Below, in pieces: positions 44,454 through 52,200 of a DNA stretch of 64,000 nucleotides. The stretch's first letter is position 1. The number at the start of each line of letters is the position of its first letter. Source of the DNA: Halobium salinum (GTDB lineage Archaea > Halobacteriota > Halobacteria > Halobacteriales > Haloferacaceae); the NCBI RefSeq assembly GCF_026586625.1, contig NZ_JAODIW010000005.1, positions 124,001 to 188,000 on the forward strand, read 5' to 3'. The translations under genes were made by a program, and so were the position numbers. Below the pieces are notes generated by a model. That model had not been told where the DNA came from. It saw only the letters and a list, made by a program, of their open reading frames with translations, and searched no databases.

Positions 44454-45171
44454 CCTCCACGCTGCCAACATTCAAGCGTAGCTGTGTCTAAACTCTCTTT
44501 GAGCAGGTTTTCCCACGGTGGGGGCGAGCAGTCCTATGGCGGCGTCAACTAAAACCAGAGGGACGACAAGTACGAGCAGCGTCACAATGAGCCGTCAGAG
44601 GAGTCGAAGTCCCGTTTAGCCGAGTTCCACAAGATACCATGGAGCATCGCCCGGCCGTCGACGGAATCGAGTCGGTGCGACACGGGTGGTGATTCGCAAC
44701 GCGTGTATTCCGTGTCGTGGTCAGCACCGCTTCGACATCGCTCCTGGTTCGCTGTCGGCACCTACGCGAACACGGCTCCAGCGTCTGCCAACGCCTCAGT
44801 ACCTCTCTCAGTGTCGATAGCCTCGTTCAGCTAGTCAAGGAGATATGGGTGAACCGAACTACGAGTCATGAACCCCGTACTCTCTTCGAGGTGGAGTATG
44901 ATCCCATCTGCTTCTAATTGACTGTCTGCTCGGAGATATGTCTGAGTAGGGCCGGCGAGAAGGCCTTAGAATGACTCGTGACGACCGGTCACCTTACGCA
45001 GTATGGCTGTGAACCGCAACAGGATCGCCCTGGAACTGCCTGCGAGTCGAATACAGATGCAGTAGTACGAGCACCTTCCAGCGACGCCGAGCACTGTTTC
45101 GAAGCCGGGTAGGCAGGGGTCGGTCACTCCTCCTGTCGGCCGGTACAAATATTTGTCAATCGAAGTCGTTC
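44454..45171. other. Gene-free decayed region before the CPBP protease
   Basis: No coding potential is convincing on either strand over these ~700 bp, and I recognise no repeat. A TATA-like AAATATTTG at about 45147-45155 near its right end lies 17-25 bp before the first ATG of the protease gene. Confidence 0.35.
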
Positions 45172-46026
45172 ATGAGCCGTGATATTGTTATGACTCATTC
45201 AAATTCCACCTCCGATAGTAGAGACGTTAAAATCGTCGATATCGCTGCATTTCTCGTTTTGACGTTCGCGTGGTCGTGGGGATTTTGGGGATCAAGAATC
45301 CTCCTGGAACTGGGTCTCATAGAGGGAGCACCGGTCCTGCCGAACCTCGGTGCGTTCGGGCCGACCGTTGCTGCGTTTATCCTCGTCGCGTATGCGAGCG
45401 GGCTCGGGGGCGTACGCCGACTTCTCGGCCGGGCGATACAGCTCGACTACTCCAACCGGTGGCTTCTCGTGGCTCTACTGCTCCCTCCAGCGATTGTCGG
45501 TGGTGCACTCGTGGTTGCGGTCGCCACCGGCACCACACCGACGTTCCCATGGGCTGGTCAACCGATTGTCCTGCTCATCGCGTTCGTCTGGATTCTTCTC
45601 CTGGGCGGGCCGATTCAGGAGGAGTTCGGGTGGCGTGGATACCTCCTTGATCCGCTTCAGGAGCGACTCACCCCCCTCGGTGGTGGAGTCGCAGTCGGTC
45701 TCATCTGGGCCGTCTGGCACCTCCCGCTGTTCTACATCCCGAGCGCGACGATTTACTACCAGAACCCGTTCCTCGGTTTCGTCGTCTCCATTACCCTCCT
45801 CTCCGTGCTGATGACGTGGGTGTACAACAGCACGAACGGGAGCCTGCTTCCAGTGCTTCTCATGCACACGTCGTGGAATTGGGCACAGGGGATGTTTCCC
45901 ATTCTTGAGTCTGACCCGGCCAGTCTCACGATGGTTGGATTGCTCGTAGTTGCCACCGTCGTCGCGGTGATGTACTCTGGGTCGAGGCGACTGGGACGGG
46001 TTGCAGACGTCGCCCGAACGGAGTAA
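45172..46026 (+). CDS. CPBP-family intramembrane metalloprotease
   Basis: A 284-residue protein with about eight transmembrane segments. The three CPBP/Abi motifs are clear: EEFGWRGYLLDPL (about 148-160), WHLPLFYIP (about 182-190) and the last HTSWN (about 225-229), which hold the glutamates and histidines of the metal site. Relatives include CAAX prenyl proteases and bacteriocin-immunity proteins. The first ATG (45172) is used; a second one six codons later is also possible. Surroundings give no substrate clue. Composition is lower in GC than the catabolic region. Confidence 0.87.
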   Translation: MSRDIVMTHSNSTSDSRDVKIVDIAAFLVLTFAWSWGFWGSRILLELGLIEGAPVLPNLGAFGPTVAAFILVAYASGLGGVRRLLGRAIQLDYSNRWLLVALLLPPAIVGGALVVAVATGTTPTFPWAGQPIVLLIAFVWILLLGGPIQEEFGWRGYLLDPLQERLTPLGGGVAVGLIWAVWHLPLFYIPSATIYYQNPFLGFVVSITLLSVLMTWVYNSTNGSLLPVLLMHTSWNWAQGMFPILESDPASLTMVGLLVVATVVAVMYSGSRRLGRVADVARTE

Positions 46027-46076
46027 ATCTATCGAAGGGGGATACCGGCTGTCGTCGGTGAATTGACTCTCTCCAG

Positions 46077-46132
46077 TCTTCTGAACACACCCCCTGACTG
46101 TTACTCTTCTGAACACACCCCCTGACTGTTAC
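46077..46132. repeat. Exact 28-bp tandem duplication
   Basis: A 28-bp unit beginning TCTTCTGAACACACCCCC occurs at 46077-46104 and again without change at 46105-46132. It lies 50 bp after the protease stop, in non-coding DNA, and includes GAACACAC, similar to the left end of the dispersed hairpin repeats. Confidence 0.6.
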
Positions 46133-46203
46133 ACACCGTTTTTGACGACGTTCGGGTAGATTTTTTCGGGCGCGCTGAACTCAGGGTGCGAGTCGGTCAG
46201 CTA

Positions 46204-46422
46204 CTAGCTACCGCCGGACTGGTCGAACAGCGCCACGACCGTGAACCCAATATAGAACCCCAACGTGTGGATGCCGACCTCAGTGACGAACTCGGTGACC
46301 GTCTTGATGTCCTTCAGATGAATGAAGAGAACGTCGGTCGTCACGACGAAGACGGTAACTAGGAGACAGAGCGTGAAGCGACGAATACTGAAGAGTGGGC
46401 TCAAACGGAGGAAGTCGAACAT
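46204..46422 (-). CDS. Small membrane protein, unknown
   Basis: A 72-residue ORF beginning MFDFLRLSPLFSIRR with two hydrophobic segments (about 18-37 and 49-66). No family is recognised. Composition (Phe, Val, Thr-rich helices; basic N-terminus) is like a genuine inner-membrane protein. It lies just left of repeat copy A and reads away from it. Confidence 0.5.
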   Translation of the reverse strand: MFDFLRLSPLFSIRRFTLCLLVTVFVVTTDVLFIHLKDIKTVTEFVTEVGIHTLGFYIGFTVVALFDQSGGS

Positions 46423-46484
46423 TCCTGCGCGATGTGTTCAGAACGGACGAGCAAGGGTCTTGCGTCCTGATGGGCCGTCTGCTG

Positions 46485-46597
46485 AACACACGCTATGTCT
46501 CTAGGAGCCCGAGTTAGTTCGATTGCCGTTGGAAGAAAGAGCCTTCGTTTCGACCGGATTCGACGTGGCTCAGCTTTTGGAGTTGTGCCGCGCATTC
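46485..46597 (+). repeat. Hairpin repeat copy A (~113 bp)
   Basis: A copy of the dispersed repeat. The left arm reads ACGCTATGTCTCTAGGAGC, the core TTGGAAGAAAGAGCC...TCGTTTCGACCGGATTCGACG, and the right arm GTGGCTCAGCTTTTGGAG ending TGTGCCGCG. The arms are roughly inverted repeats of each other. It separates the two small minus-strand membrane genes and lies 32 bp beyond the stop of the gene at 46630. Confidence 0.75.
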
Positions 46598-46629
46598 AGT
46601 AACGAGTAACCTCGGTGAAGCGACGTTCG

Positions 46630-46989
46630 TTAGCTGGAGCGTGGATTGATTGGAGGAGTGGGTTCGTCTTTTTGCCCACCGACCACAATAAGCAAAGCCG
46701 CAATACCAACGATGAAATACAGTACCAAATCGTTTTGAATGCCCTGCTGAGTGAAAGTCTGGATGGCAAATGTAGTAGCCATCACTCCGAATCCGATAGC
46801 TGTCCAACGAGCCCTGTATGCAAGGCCGACAACGGTTCCCCACGTAAGCAACGTCGTCATAGTCGCTCCGACGACCGTCGAAACCGAGACACCAGCTACC
46901 GCTGACGGGGAGAATATCTGAAGGAGAGCAAGAACCCCGATAGCAGGGAATCCGACGACAGCAAGTGGACGATACAGCGCGGATGTCAC
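46630..46989 (-). CDS. Small four-helix membrane protein, unknown
   Basis: A 119-residue ORF with four hydrophobic segments (about 8-30, 34-52, 62-80, 86-103) and a charged C-terminus (GGQKDEPTPP). I do not recognise the family. It occupies the unit between repeat copies A and B, reading leftward, with its stop 32 bp from copy A and its start 58 bp from copy B. Confidence 0.55.
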   Translation of the reverse strand: MTSALYRPLAVVGFPAIGVLALLQIFSPSAVAGVSVSTVVGATMTTLLTWGTVVGLAYRARWTAIGFGVMATTFAIQTFTQQGIQNDLVLYFIVGIAALLIVVGGQKDEPTPPINPRSS

Positions 46990-47047
46990 TAATGAATCAT
47001 TGAACCCCGGTCAATGTGAAGGTTGTGTGGGGGTGACTCCATTGCTG

Positions 47048-47159
47048 AACTCACGCTCTGTTTCCAACATCTGAGTCACCACGACCACTGCTGAAGAAAA
47101 CACCCTTTGTTCCAACCGAGTTCAACGTGACTCAGCTTCTATAGCGGTGCCGCGAACCT
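47048..47159 (+). repeat. Hairpin repeat copy B (~112 bp)
   Basis: Same organisation as copy A: left arm AACTCACGCTCTGTTTCC with CTGAGTCA, core TGAAGAAAACACCCTTTGTT and CCGAGTTCAACG, right arm TGACTCAGCTTCTATAG, end GCCGCGAACCT. The inner CTGAGTCA and TGACTCAG pair. It precedes the two-gene unit at 47190. Confidence 0.75.
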
Positions 47160-47189
47160 AGGAGCGATGAGCGAATACCGAACTGCTGG

Positions 47190-47465
47190 ATGGAAAGTTT
47201 CATTGACATAGCGCAAAGCTTCCTTTACACAATGGTCGAAATCCCACTCATAGGACGAGAGGATGAACGGGCGCAGGAGGTCGGTCGGCGGGCTGGAACT
47301 AACGCGTTTGTCGTCCTCTCAGCGCTGTTCATCGCGATTATCGTCCAACATGTCGTGACCGGGGGTGTCGGGAGCCTTGACGCCGTAGGTTTCGAGATAG
47401 GGGCCTTACTGCTCGGCTGGATTGTTTACGTTGCCACAGGCATCTACTATACCCGAACGATGTGA
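47190..47465 (+). CDS. Small membrane protein paired with an Xre regulator
   Basis: A 91-residue protein with a charged loop (IGREDERAQEVGRRAG) between an amphipathic start and two hydrophobic segments (about 41-58 and 66-87). It lies 3 bp upstream of the Xre gene at 47469, so the two are one operon. Membrane proteins with an N-terminal loop of this kind followed by a small Xre regulator recur in archaea; some are of the DUF2178 sort, but I am not certain of that assignment. Confidence 0.65.
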   Translation: MESFIDIAQSFLYTMVEIPLIGREDERAQEVGRRAGTNAFVVLSALFIAIIVQHVVTGGVGSLDAVGFEIGALLLGWIVYVATGIYYTRTM

Positions 47466-47468
47466 CTC

Positions 47469-47669
47469 ATGGAAAATGACCTCGCTGTTCGACGAGCCAA
47501 GCACGAATTGACCCAGAGCGACCTAGCAGACGCAGTAGATGTATCCCGGCAGACAATTAGTGCAATTGAAGGGGGCCGCTACAACCCCAGTCTTGATCTT
47601 GCGTTTCGATTCGCGCAGTATTTCGACTGTTCTATCGAGGATATATTTGAACCGCCACAAGATGGTTGA
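47469..47669 (+). CDS. Small Xre-family (HTH_3) transcription regulator
   Basis: A 66-residue single-domain regulator: RRAKHELTQSDLADAVDVSR then QTISAIEGGRYNPSLDLAFR, the canonical Cro/C1 helix-turn-helix, ending in FDCSIEDIFEP. Length and ending match small YgzD/HigA-like regulators. It follows the membrane protein with 3 bp between, and its TGA stop (47667-47669) overlaps the first bases of repeat copy C. Confidence 0.88.
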   Translation: MENDLAVRRAKHELTQSDLADAVDVSRQTISAIEGGRYNPSLDLAFRFAQYFDCSIEDIFEPPQDG

Positions 47670-47777
47670 CTCACGCTCTGTCTTTAGAGCTGAGTCACTC
47701 CGGACTACCTTGAAAGAAACACGCTTTGTTTCGACCGGGTTCGACGTGAGTCCGCTCTTGGAGACATGCCGCGAGTC
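47668..47777 (+). repeat. Hairpin repeat copy C (~110 bp), starting in the stop codon of the Xre gene
   Basis: It begins GACTCACGCTCTGTC inside the TGA of the preceding gene and ends GACATGCCGCGAGTC at 47777. The terminal octamer GACTCACG and CGTGAGTC further in are complementary, and AGAGCTGAGTCA pairs partly with GAGTCCGCTCTT. The core GAAAGAAACACGCTTTGTTT is also self-complementary. Confidence 0.8.
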
Positions 47778-47819
47778 TAGCAAAGATGGATTTATCCAAG
47801 TGACAATTCAAGCAATTGT

Positions 47820-48023
47820 ATGTCGAATGCGTTGCAGCTCTATTACCGTTTAGAGGAGCGGGTTGAGGAATTACCTCGATTGTGGTATGCCGTCGCGATT
47901 GGCTCGGCTTCTTGTCTTGGAATGCTCGCAGGGAGTCTCGTGCTGAAGGAAATCACGGTCGCCGACGCAGCCATGATGGGAGTTATGGCGACTATTGTCT
48001 ACTATGCGCTTGAACCCCGATAG
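47820..48023 (+). CDS. Small two-helix membrane protein, unknown
   Basis: A 67-residue ORF starting MSNALQLYYRLEERVEELPR, then two hydrophobic segments (about 21-40 and 45-62). It fills the ~390-bp unit between repeats C and D. Family unknown. The balance of charged head and paired helices makes it a credible protein. Confidence 0.55.
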   Translation: MSNALQLYYRLEERVEELPRLWYAVAIGSASCLGMLAGSLVLKEITVADAAMMGVMATIVYYALEPR

Positions 48024-48063
48024 AACAGCCGTTTCCACTACGAGATAGAGAGGTGCTGCGTTA

Positions 48064-48173
48064 GACCCACGCTCTATCTCTAGGAGCTGAGTCGGTGCGG
48101 GCCACGGTGAAAGAAACTGCCTTTGTTTCGACCGTGATTAACGTGACTCAACCCCTAGAGACGTGCCGCGTCT
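48064..48173 (+). repeat. Hairpin repeat copy D (~110 bp)
   Basis: Left arm GACCCACGCTCTATCTCTAG with GAGCTGAGTC, core GTGAAAGAAACTGCCTTTGT, right arm TGACTCAACCCCTAGAGACG and end GTGCCGCGTCTT. CTCTAG in the left arm pairs with CTAGAG in the right. It follows the gene ending at 48023 by 40 bp. Confidence 0.75.
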
Positions 48174-48288
48174 TGACTGAGACAACGGCGATCTCGGTGG
48201 GTGATGAGTTTAACCCACGTACCACTCTTTGACTGCCGTACCATACGCCTGAAATACCTCAGCGTCCTGTTTCCAGTAAGAATAACTC

Positions 48289-48624
48289 ATGAATCGGAAA
48301 GCGCTTTTCAGTCTCGTAGGCGTTATCACATTGCTCGGGGTTGCTGGCGTCGGCTTCGCGGCAACGGGTGGCTTGACGGCTGCAGAACCCACCCTCTCTG
48401 AACAGGAAGCTATGAATATCGCAGAAGAGCGAGTCGGGGGAACCGCTCAGACCATCGAACAGGAGAACGAAGGTGGCGGTCCCGTTTACGAAGTTCTGGT
48501 GCAGCAGTCAGACGGGGAGATGAAGGAAGTAGAGATCGACGGGGACAGCGGCGAAGTGCTGGAAGTCGAGAACGCCGATAAGGAAGAGAACGAAGAGAAC
48601 GAAGACGAAGCCGACGAGAACTGA
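48289..48624 (+). CDS. PepSY-domain exported/membrane-anchored protein
   Basis: A 111-residue protein with an N-terminal signal-anchor (residues 5-27, ending FAATGG), then a PepSY domain: LSEQEAMNIAEERVGGTAQT, a short strand pair GGPVYEVLVQQ and VEIDGDSGEVLEVE. The tail is very acidic (about residues 95-111). PepSY proteins inhibit peptidases or shape local extracellular environment. It could be relevant to the subtilase at 52678, but nothing ties them directly. Its promoter region includes a TATA-like AATACC. Confidence 0.82.
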   Translation: MNRKALFSLVGVITLLGVAGVGFAATGGLTAAEPTLSEQEAMNIAEERVGGTAQTIEQENEGGGPVYEVLVQQSDGEMKEVEIDGDSGEVLEVENADKEENEENEDEADEN

Positions 48625-48731
48625 CGGGAGAGTCAGAGCTGTCCCGGAAGGTCTCTCCCTCGTATTCTCCGAGAGTTTCCATTCCAATACCTTGCTTTAA
48701 AACCCGTGCCAAGTCCATCTATCGCAACTCT

Positions 48732-49013
48732 ATGGTCGAAATCGAAATACTAGTTAATGCTGTTACTCTCGTCGTCGTTCTCGTTGTTTTCACGTTCGTC
48801 AGTATCGCGTTCTATCGAACCCGTATTCGGCGTCTCCTCGTCCTCCTCCTGTTGAGCGCACTACTGGGTGTGAATATGGTCGTCTCGATCGCCGAAGACC
48901 TCCTCGAGGGCACGATCCCGTTCATCGAGGTGTTCACGAGTTTACTCTCCCTTGGAATTGCTCTCCTGCTTCTGATCACACTTATGCGTCAGTTCTCGTG
49001 GGAGCCACGATGA
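48732..49013 (+). CDS. Small three-helix membrane protein
   Basis: A 93-residue protein with three hydrophobic segments (about 5-27, 34-53 and 65-86) and a short RTRIRR loop. Such proteins often precede a winged-helix regulator in haloarchaea (DUF7521-like), and here one follows 35 bp downstream. Function unknown. Confidence 0.65.
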   Translation: MVEIEILVNAVTLVVVLVVFTFVSIAFYRTRIRRLLVLLLLSALLGVNMVVSIAEDLLEGTIPFIEVFTSLLSLGIALLLLITLMRQFSWEPR

Positions 49014-49048
49014 ATTCGTGTCCGATCTACAGTTGCCGGTGGTGAGAA

Positions 49049-49594
49049 ATGGAGGGCTCCGACCGGGACAGAGAACCATCAGACGCCAATGATCTGTCGC
49101 TGGCTACTCGGAGAGAAATCTTCGGTCGTGTGAAGGACAACCCCGGCATCCACTTCAGTCAACTCAAACGAGATCTCGATATGGAGACTGGACTCCTTCA
49201 GTATCACCTGAGAGAACTCGAGGAGTACGGTGCCCTCGAAAGTGAGGAACATCAGGGAAAACGTCGAGTCTTCGTCGCCCGTGAACTCAACGAGGAGGAG
49301 CGGTCGATCCTCGCGGTGTTGCGATACGAGACGACTCGACGTATTCTTCTCTACCTGCTAGAGAACGGACCGGCACGGAACGGGGAGATCGCTGAAGCCG
49401 TGGGAGTAACCCCGGCGACGATTTCCTATCATATGTCGACCTTAGCGGACAACGACATCATCGACTCGGTACGGGACGGTCGGGCGACGCAGTACGAAGT
49501 GACTAATGAAGAACTCGTCGTCCAGCTCCTTCTCCGGTACCGAGAGAGTTTCGTCGACCGCGCTGTCGACCGAATCATCGACTTCTGGGGATGA
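49049..49594 (+). CDS. Tandem winged-helix transcription regulator
   Basis: A 181-residue regulator with two winged-helix domains. The first (about 22-75) reads FGRVKDNPGIHFSQLKRDLD and GLLQYHLRELEEYGALE; the second (about 95-160) reads LLYLLENGPARNGEIAEAVG and PATISYHMSTLADNDIIDSV. This duplicated ArsR-like arrangement is common in haloarchaea. It is probably co-transcribed with the membrane protein at 48732 and may control it. Confidence 0.87.
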   Translation: MEGSDRDREPSDANDLSLATRREIFGRVKDNPGIHFSQLKRDLDMETGLLQYHLRELEEYGALESEEHQGKRRVFVARELNEEERSILAVLRYETTRRILLYLLENGPARNGEIAEAVGVTPATISYHMSTLADNDIIDSVRDGRATQYEVTNEELVVQLLLRYRESFVDRAVDRIIDFWG

Positions 49595-49632
49595 GACAGA
49601 GAACCGATTGGTCGATTTTCCGAGGACCTCGG

Positions 49633-50649
49633 TCAGCCCCCTCCGCTTATGCGCTCAGCCAAGGACGGTGTGGCGATCGTTGCGCCTGCCGCGACAGCAG
49701 TACCGACGACCGTGACCAGAAGAGGTGGAGAGGTAACGTAAATACCGACCCACAGAGCGGCAATCGGAATACCTGCGATGATCGTTTCTCGAAGACCGAG
49801 CTGGCAAGAAGGTCGAACCGCATACCAGGCAACCCCTGCACCGATAGATCCACCGAGCCACTGACCGGCGCTCCAGACTTCCCCGGCTGGGGAGACAGCG
49901 CTTGCACCGACTGCAAGGACTCCAAGAACCGACCCCAGAACGAACACGCGCAACGGCTCCCGACTCCCGACCGAGGCAGCGACCGCGAAGAGGCTCACGC
50001 CAGCAATTACTCCGACTACGATGTCGACGAGGAAGTGGACGCCGAGGGCGATTCGAGAGAGAGCTACGAGGGCGATTCCGATAGCGGCGACCACCCATCT
50101 ACTAGTTCGTGATCCCACCTCTAACCGGTAAGCTAACGCTGAAAAGACGGCTGCCGTTCCGAGAGCGTGTCCGCTCGGGAACGCATACCCAGCTCCGGTC
50201 GTAATACTCCGAAATGGACCACCGAGGACGGCTGGAAGCCAAGCCGGAAGCTGTACCGTCCCGGCCCCGGGAGGACGCGGCGCGATGAAGAAGTTCTTGA
50301 GTAGATCGATGAACGAAAACGCTGCGAACGTTACTGCGAGTACGAATGCTCCTTCTTGTGGCCTCTGAACGAGCGACCGCTGTGTCCCAATTAGATAGAG
50401 GAGCGTAGCGATGAGTAGGAGAAACCACGGATCGCCGAACTGAGTGACGAACCCAGCAACTGTGAGAGCAATCCCCGTTTGGAATGAGAAAATTTGGAAA
50501 AAGCCGATACCTCGGCGGGGGACGGCAATGTCGAATACTACTACGGAAGCTATGATGGCCGCAGTTAACGCGGTCAGGACAGCCGCAATGCGCTGCCAAT
50601 TAAATCCATCTCCCTCTGATCGATTAGGGATTCCGTCACTAATCGTCAT
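49633..50649 (-). CDS. PAP2-superfamily membrane phosphatase
   Basis: A 338-residue protein with eight or more transmembrane helices. The three phosphatase motifs are visible: KNFFIAPRP (about 117-125), PSGHA (about 159-163) and SRIALGVHFLVD (about 198-209), giving the catalytic His pair and Arg/Lys residues. It would dephosphorylate a lipid phosphate or polyprenyl diphosphate on the outer face. The C-terminal third adds helices beyond the minimal domain. It is convergent with the winged-helix gene. Confidence 0.87.
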   Translation of the reverse strand: MTISDGIPNRSEGDGFNWQRIAAVLTALTAAIIASVVVFDIAVPRRGIGFFQIFSFQTGIALTVAGFVTQFGDPWFLLLIATLLYLIGTQRSLVQRPQEGAFVLAVTFAAFSFIDLLKNFFIAPRPPGAGTVQLPAWLPAVLGGPFRSITTGAGYAFPSGHALGTAAVFSALAYRLEVGSRTSRWVVAAIGIALVALSRIALGVHFLVDIVVGVIAGVSLFAVAASVGSREPLRVFVLGSVLGVLAVGASAVSPAGEVWSAGQWLGGSIGAGVAWYAVRPSCQLGLRETIIAGIPIAALWVGIYVTSPPLLVTVVGTAVAAGATIATPSLAERISGGG

Positions 50650-51039
50650 GAGGTGTCTGTCCTGTCGATCGTCGGTCTGATTACTCCTGAAGAGGTGGTA
50701 CAGAAATCGCCAATCACAAGCAGAAGAGAAGGTCTACTATCTGAGTTCGGCTGACCCGATGTGGTGTTCATCTACGTCTCAATAATCGCGTCTCCCACTT
50801 GGGGCGTCTGGTAGAGCAGTCTAAGAGTAGCAGATCAGTCAAGATAGCTGTAAATTCCACTCTATGTGGATAGAATCGTCCTCCAAGACACACGCTCTGT
50901 CTCTATGAGATGAATCACTGACAACTACGGTGAACGAAAGTCGTGCACCGGATCCACCTTCCGAAGGCACGAAAGTCGAAGGTATCGAAGACTCGACAGC
51001 GAGAGGCACAAAAGCGTGAAGCCAGGAACGGTAGCTCTA
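50650..51039. other. Intergenic stretch with truncated repeat
   Basis: No gene is evident in 390 bp. It contains the left half of hairpin repeat copy G (50887-50948). The remainder is AT-richer than neighbours with no clear structure. Confidence 0.4.
50887..50948 (+). repeat. Truncated hairpin repeat copy G (left half)
   Basis: GACACACGCTCTGTCTCTAT followed by GAGATGAATCACTGAC and CGGTGAACGAAAG matches the left arm and core start of the family, after which similarity stops. The right arm is absent, apart from a CATGCCGCGAG sequence (51745-51755) about 800 bp away which may be its detached right end, with vapBC in between. Confidence 0.6.
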
Positions 51040-51435
51040 TCAATACGATTCCACTTCGATCCTCTCGAATTTCTCGAAATCCTTAGTGTTGTCCGTAACG
51101 ACCGGCGCACCGAGGTCGTTGGCCACGCCCGCAAGGAGGATGTCCGTCGCCAACTTCTCGTGATACTCGCCCGCTTCTCTCAGTTCGGCCTCGATCTCCG
51201 CCGCTTCGAGACCATGCGAAAGGAGGTACGGCTCGACTCGAACCCATTGGAAGTCGTTGCGGATGTCCTGCTGAGTGGGCGTTGGAGACTGAATCAGAAA
51301 GCGCCCTACAGCGATTTCCTTGAGGTTGATAGTGGACGTGACGAGCGTCTCACTCTCATGCTCAGAGAGGTAGTCCTCAACCCGAGATTCACCGTTCTGA
51401 TGGTCGATCAAAAACGTCGTGTCGAGAAACTTCAT
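51040..51435 (-). CDS. vapC: VapC-type PIN-domain toxin
   Basis: A 131-residue PIN-domain protein: D5 in FLDTTFLID, E40 in NLKEIAVG, D98 in ATDILLAG and D114 in VTDNTKDF give the four acidic residues of the nuclease site. VapC toxins cleave tRNA or rRNA. Its ATG immediately follows the antitoxin stop (TGA ATG), the usual coupled antitoxin-toxin order. Confidence 0.87.
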   Translation of the reverse strand: MKFLDTTFLIDHQNGESRVEDYLSEHESETLVTSTINLKEIAVGRFLIQSPTPTQQDIRNDFQWVRVEPYLLSHGLEAAEIEAELREAGEYHEKLATDILLAGVANDLGAPVVTDNTKDFEKFERIEVESY

Positions 51436-51714
51436 TCAGGCTTCCCGCTCCTCCTCATCGTCACCCGACTGTATCCGCTCGATGACCTCGTCTTGGCGCT
51501 TCGAGAGGCCCTCACTCATCTCTTCACGCTGGTCCTTGACGACTCTCTCGAACTCCTCAGCGTCCTCTTTCATCCGCCCGAACGAGTGGCGCCAATCAGA
51601 CTGCTCACCGTCGAGGATTCTATCCACGACGTCGCTGAAGCTCTCTCCCTCCCGCTTCTCTGCGGCGAGGCGCTCGTAAACCTCATCCCGGAGTCCGACA
51701 GTCTTCGTTCCCAT
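51436..51714 (-). CDS. vapB: VapB-type antitoxin
   Basis: A 92-residue protein with an N-terminal GTKTVGLRDEVYERLAAEKR ribbon-helix-like domain and EGESFSDVVDRILDG, as in archaeal VapB (DUF217-like) antitoxins, then a charged helical C-terminus that would wrap the toxin. The ATG at 51712-51714 begins MGTKTVGL; an in-frame upstream start adds 11 residues. It directly precedes vapC. Confidence 0.83.
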   Translation of the reverse strand: MGTKTVGLRDEVYERLAAEKREGESFSDVVDRILDGEQSDWRHSFGRMKEDAEEFERVVKDQREEMSEGLSKRQDEVIERIQSGDDEEEREA

Positions 51715-51807
51715 GGTCTGTGTTTGTGTATGCAAACACAAAAACATGCCGCGAGCGTATCAGCTAAGCAGCCAAACATACTTACTGACCGACAGCAACA
51801 GACCGAC

Positions 51808-52017
51808 ATGGTTAGCGTCTCTAAGTACTGGTCCCGCAAACGCGGTCGAGGTCTTCTTATCGCAGTATCCGCCCTCATAGCCATCCAACTCTCCTACGAT
51901 TACTGGGCGGCAACGGGACAAGGTAAGAGTTACATTATTTTCATTGCTGTGAGCGTACTGTTGGGTGTACTCTTTGCTATACTTGCGCTATTTGACAACG
52001 GTTCGATGTCGGACTGA
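51808..52017 (+). CDS. Small two-helix membrane protein, unknown
   Basis: A 69-residue ORF with a basic start (YWSRKRGRG), two hydrophobic segments (about 15-33 and 41-60) and an acidic end. No family recognised. Its stop codon TGA (52015-52017) is directly followed by repeat copy E at 52018, like the Xre gene and copy C. Confidence 0.55.
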   Translation: MVSVSKYWSRKRGRGLLIAVSALIAIQLSYDYWAATGQGKSYIIFIAVSVLLGVLFAILALFDNGSMSD

Positions 52018-52128
52018 GACACACGCTCTGACTTTAGGAGCTGAGTCAGTTCGGACTAGGTTGGAAGAAACACACTTTGTTCCGACTGGGCTCGACGTGA
52101 CTCAGCTCCAAGAGACGCGCCGCGAGTC
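52018..52128 (+). repeat. Hairpin repeat copy E (111 bp), most symmetric copy
   Basis: Arms 52018-52048 and 52098-52128 are 31-nt imperfect inverted repeats (22 of 31 positions pair by my count), and the inner 12 bp are perfect: GGAGCTGAGTCA with TGACTCAGCTCC. The 49-nt centre contains GGAAGAAACACACTTTGTTCC, itself able to fold. It begins the base after the TGA of the ORF at 51808. Confidence 0.85.
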
Positions 52129-52200
52129 TATTGGATGCGACCTCTTGACCAATGCTCAGCAACTGTAAAGACAGCTGAAATACAAGAAGGACTCGAGAAC

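Noticed and set aside
47740-47760. tRNA gene suggested by GGGTTCGACG in the repeats (T-loop-like)
   Set aside because: No cloverleaf, anticodon arm or acceptor stem can be formed around it.
49591-50112. Plus-strand ORF of 173 codons opposite the PAP2 phosphatase
   Set aside because: Low-complexity, antisense to a protein with all three phosphatase motifs.
51016-51807. N-terminal extension of the small membrane ORF at 51808 back to 51016
   Set aside because: The extension is antisense to vapBC, whose motifs are convincing.
46485-52128. CRISPR array
   Set aside because: Copies are ~110 bp and separated by 280-3800 bp containing genes; there are no short repeats with regular spacers and no cas genes.
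46485-52128. Canonical bacterial attC sites
   Set aside because: Size and hairpin shape fit, but I could not find the RYYYAAC and GTTRRRY boxes at the ends, so I describe them only as cassette-like.
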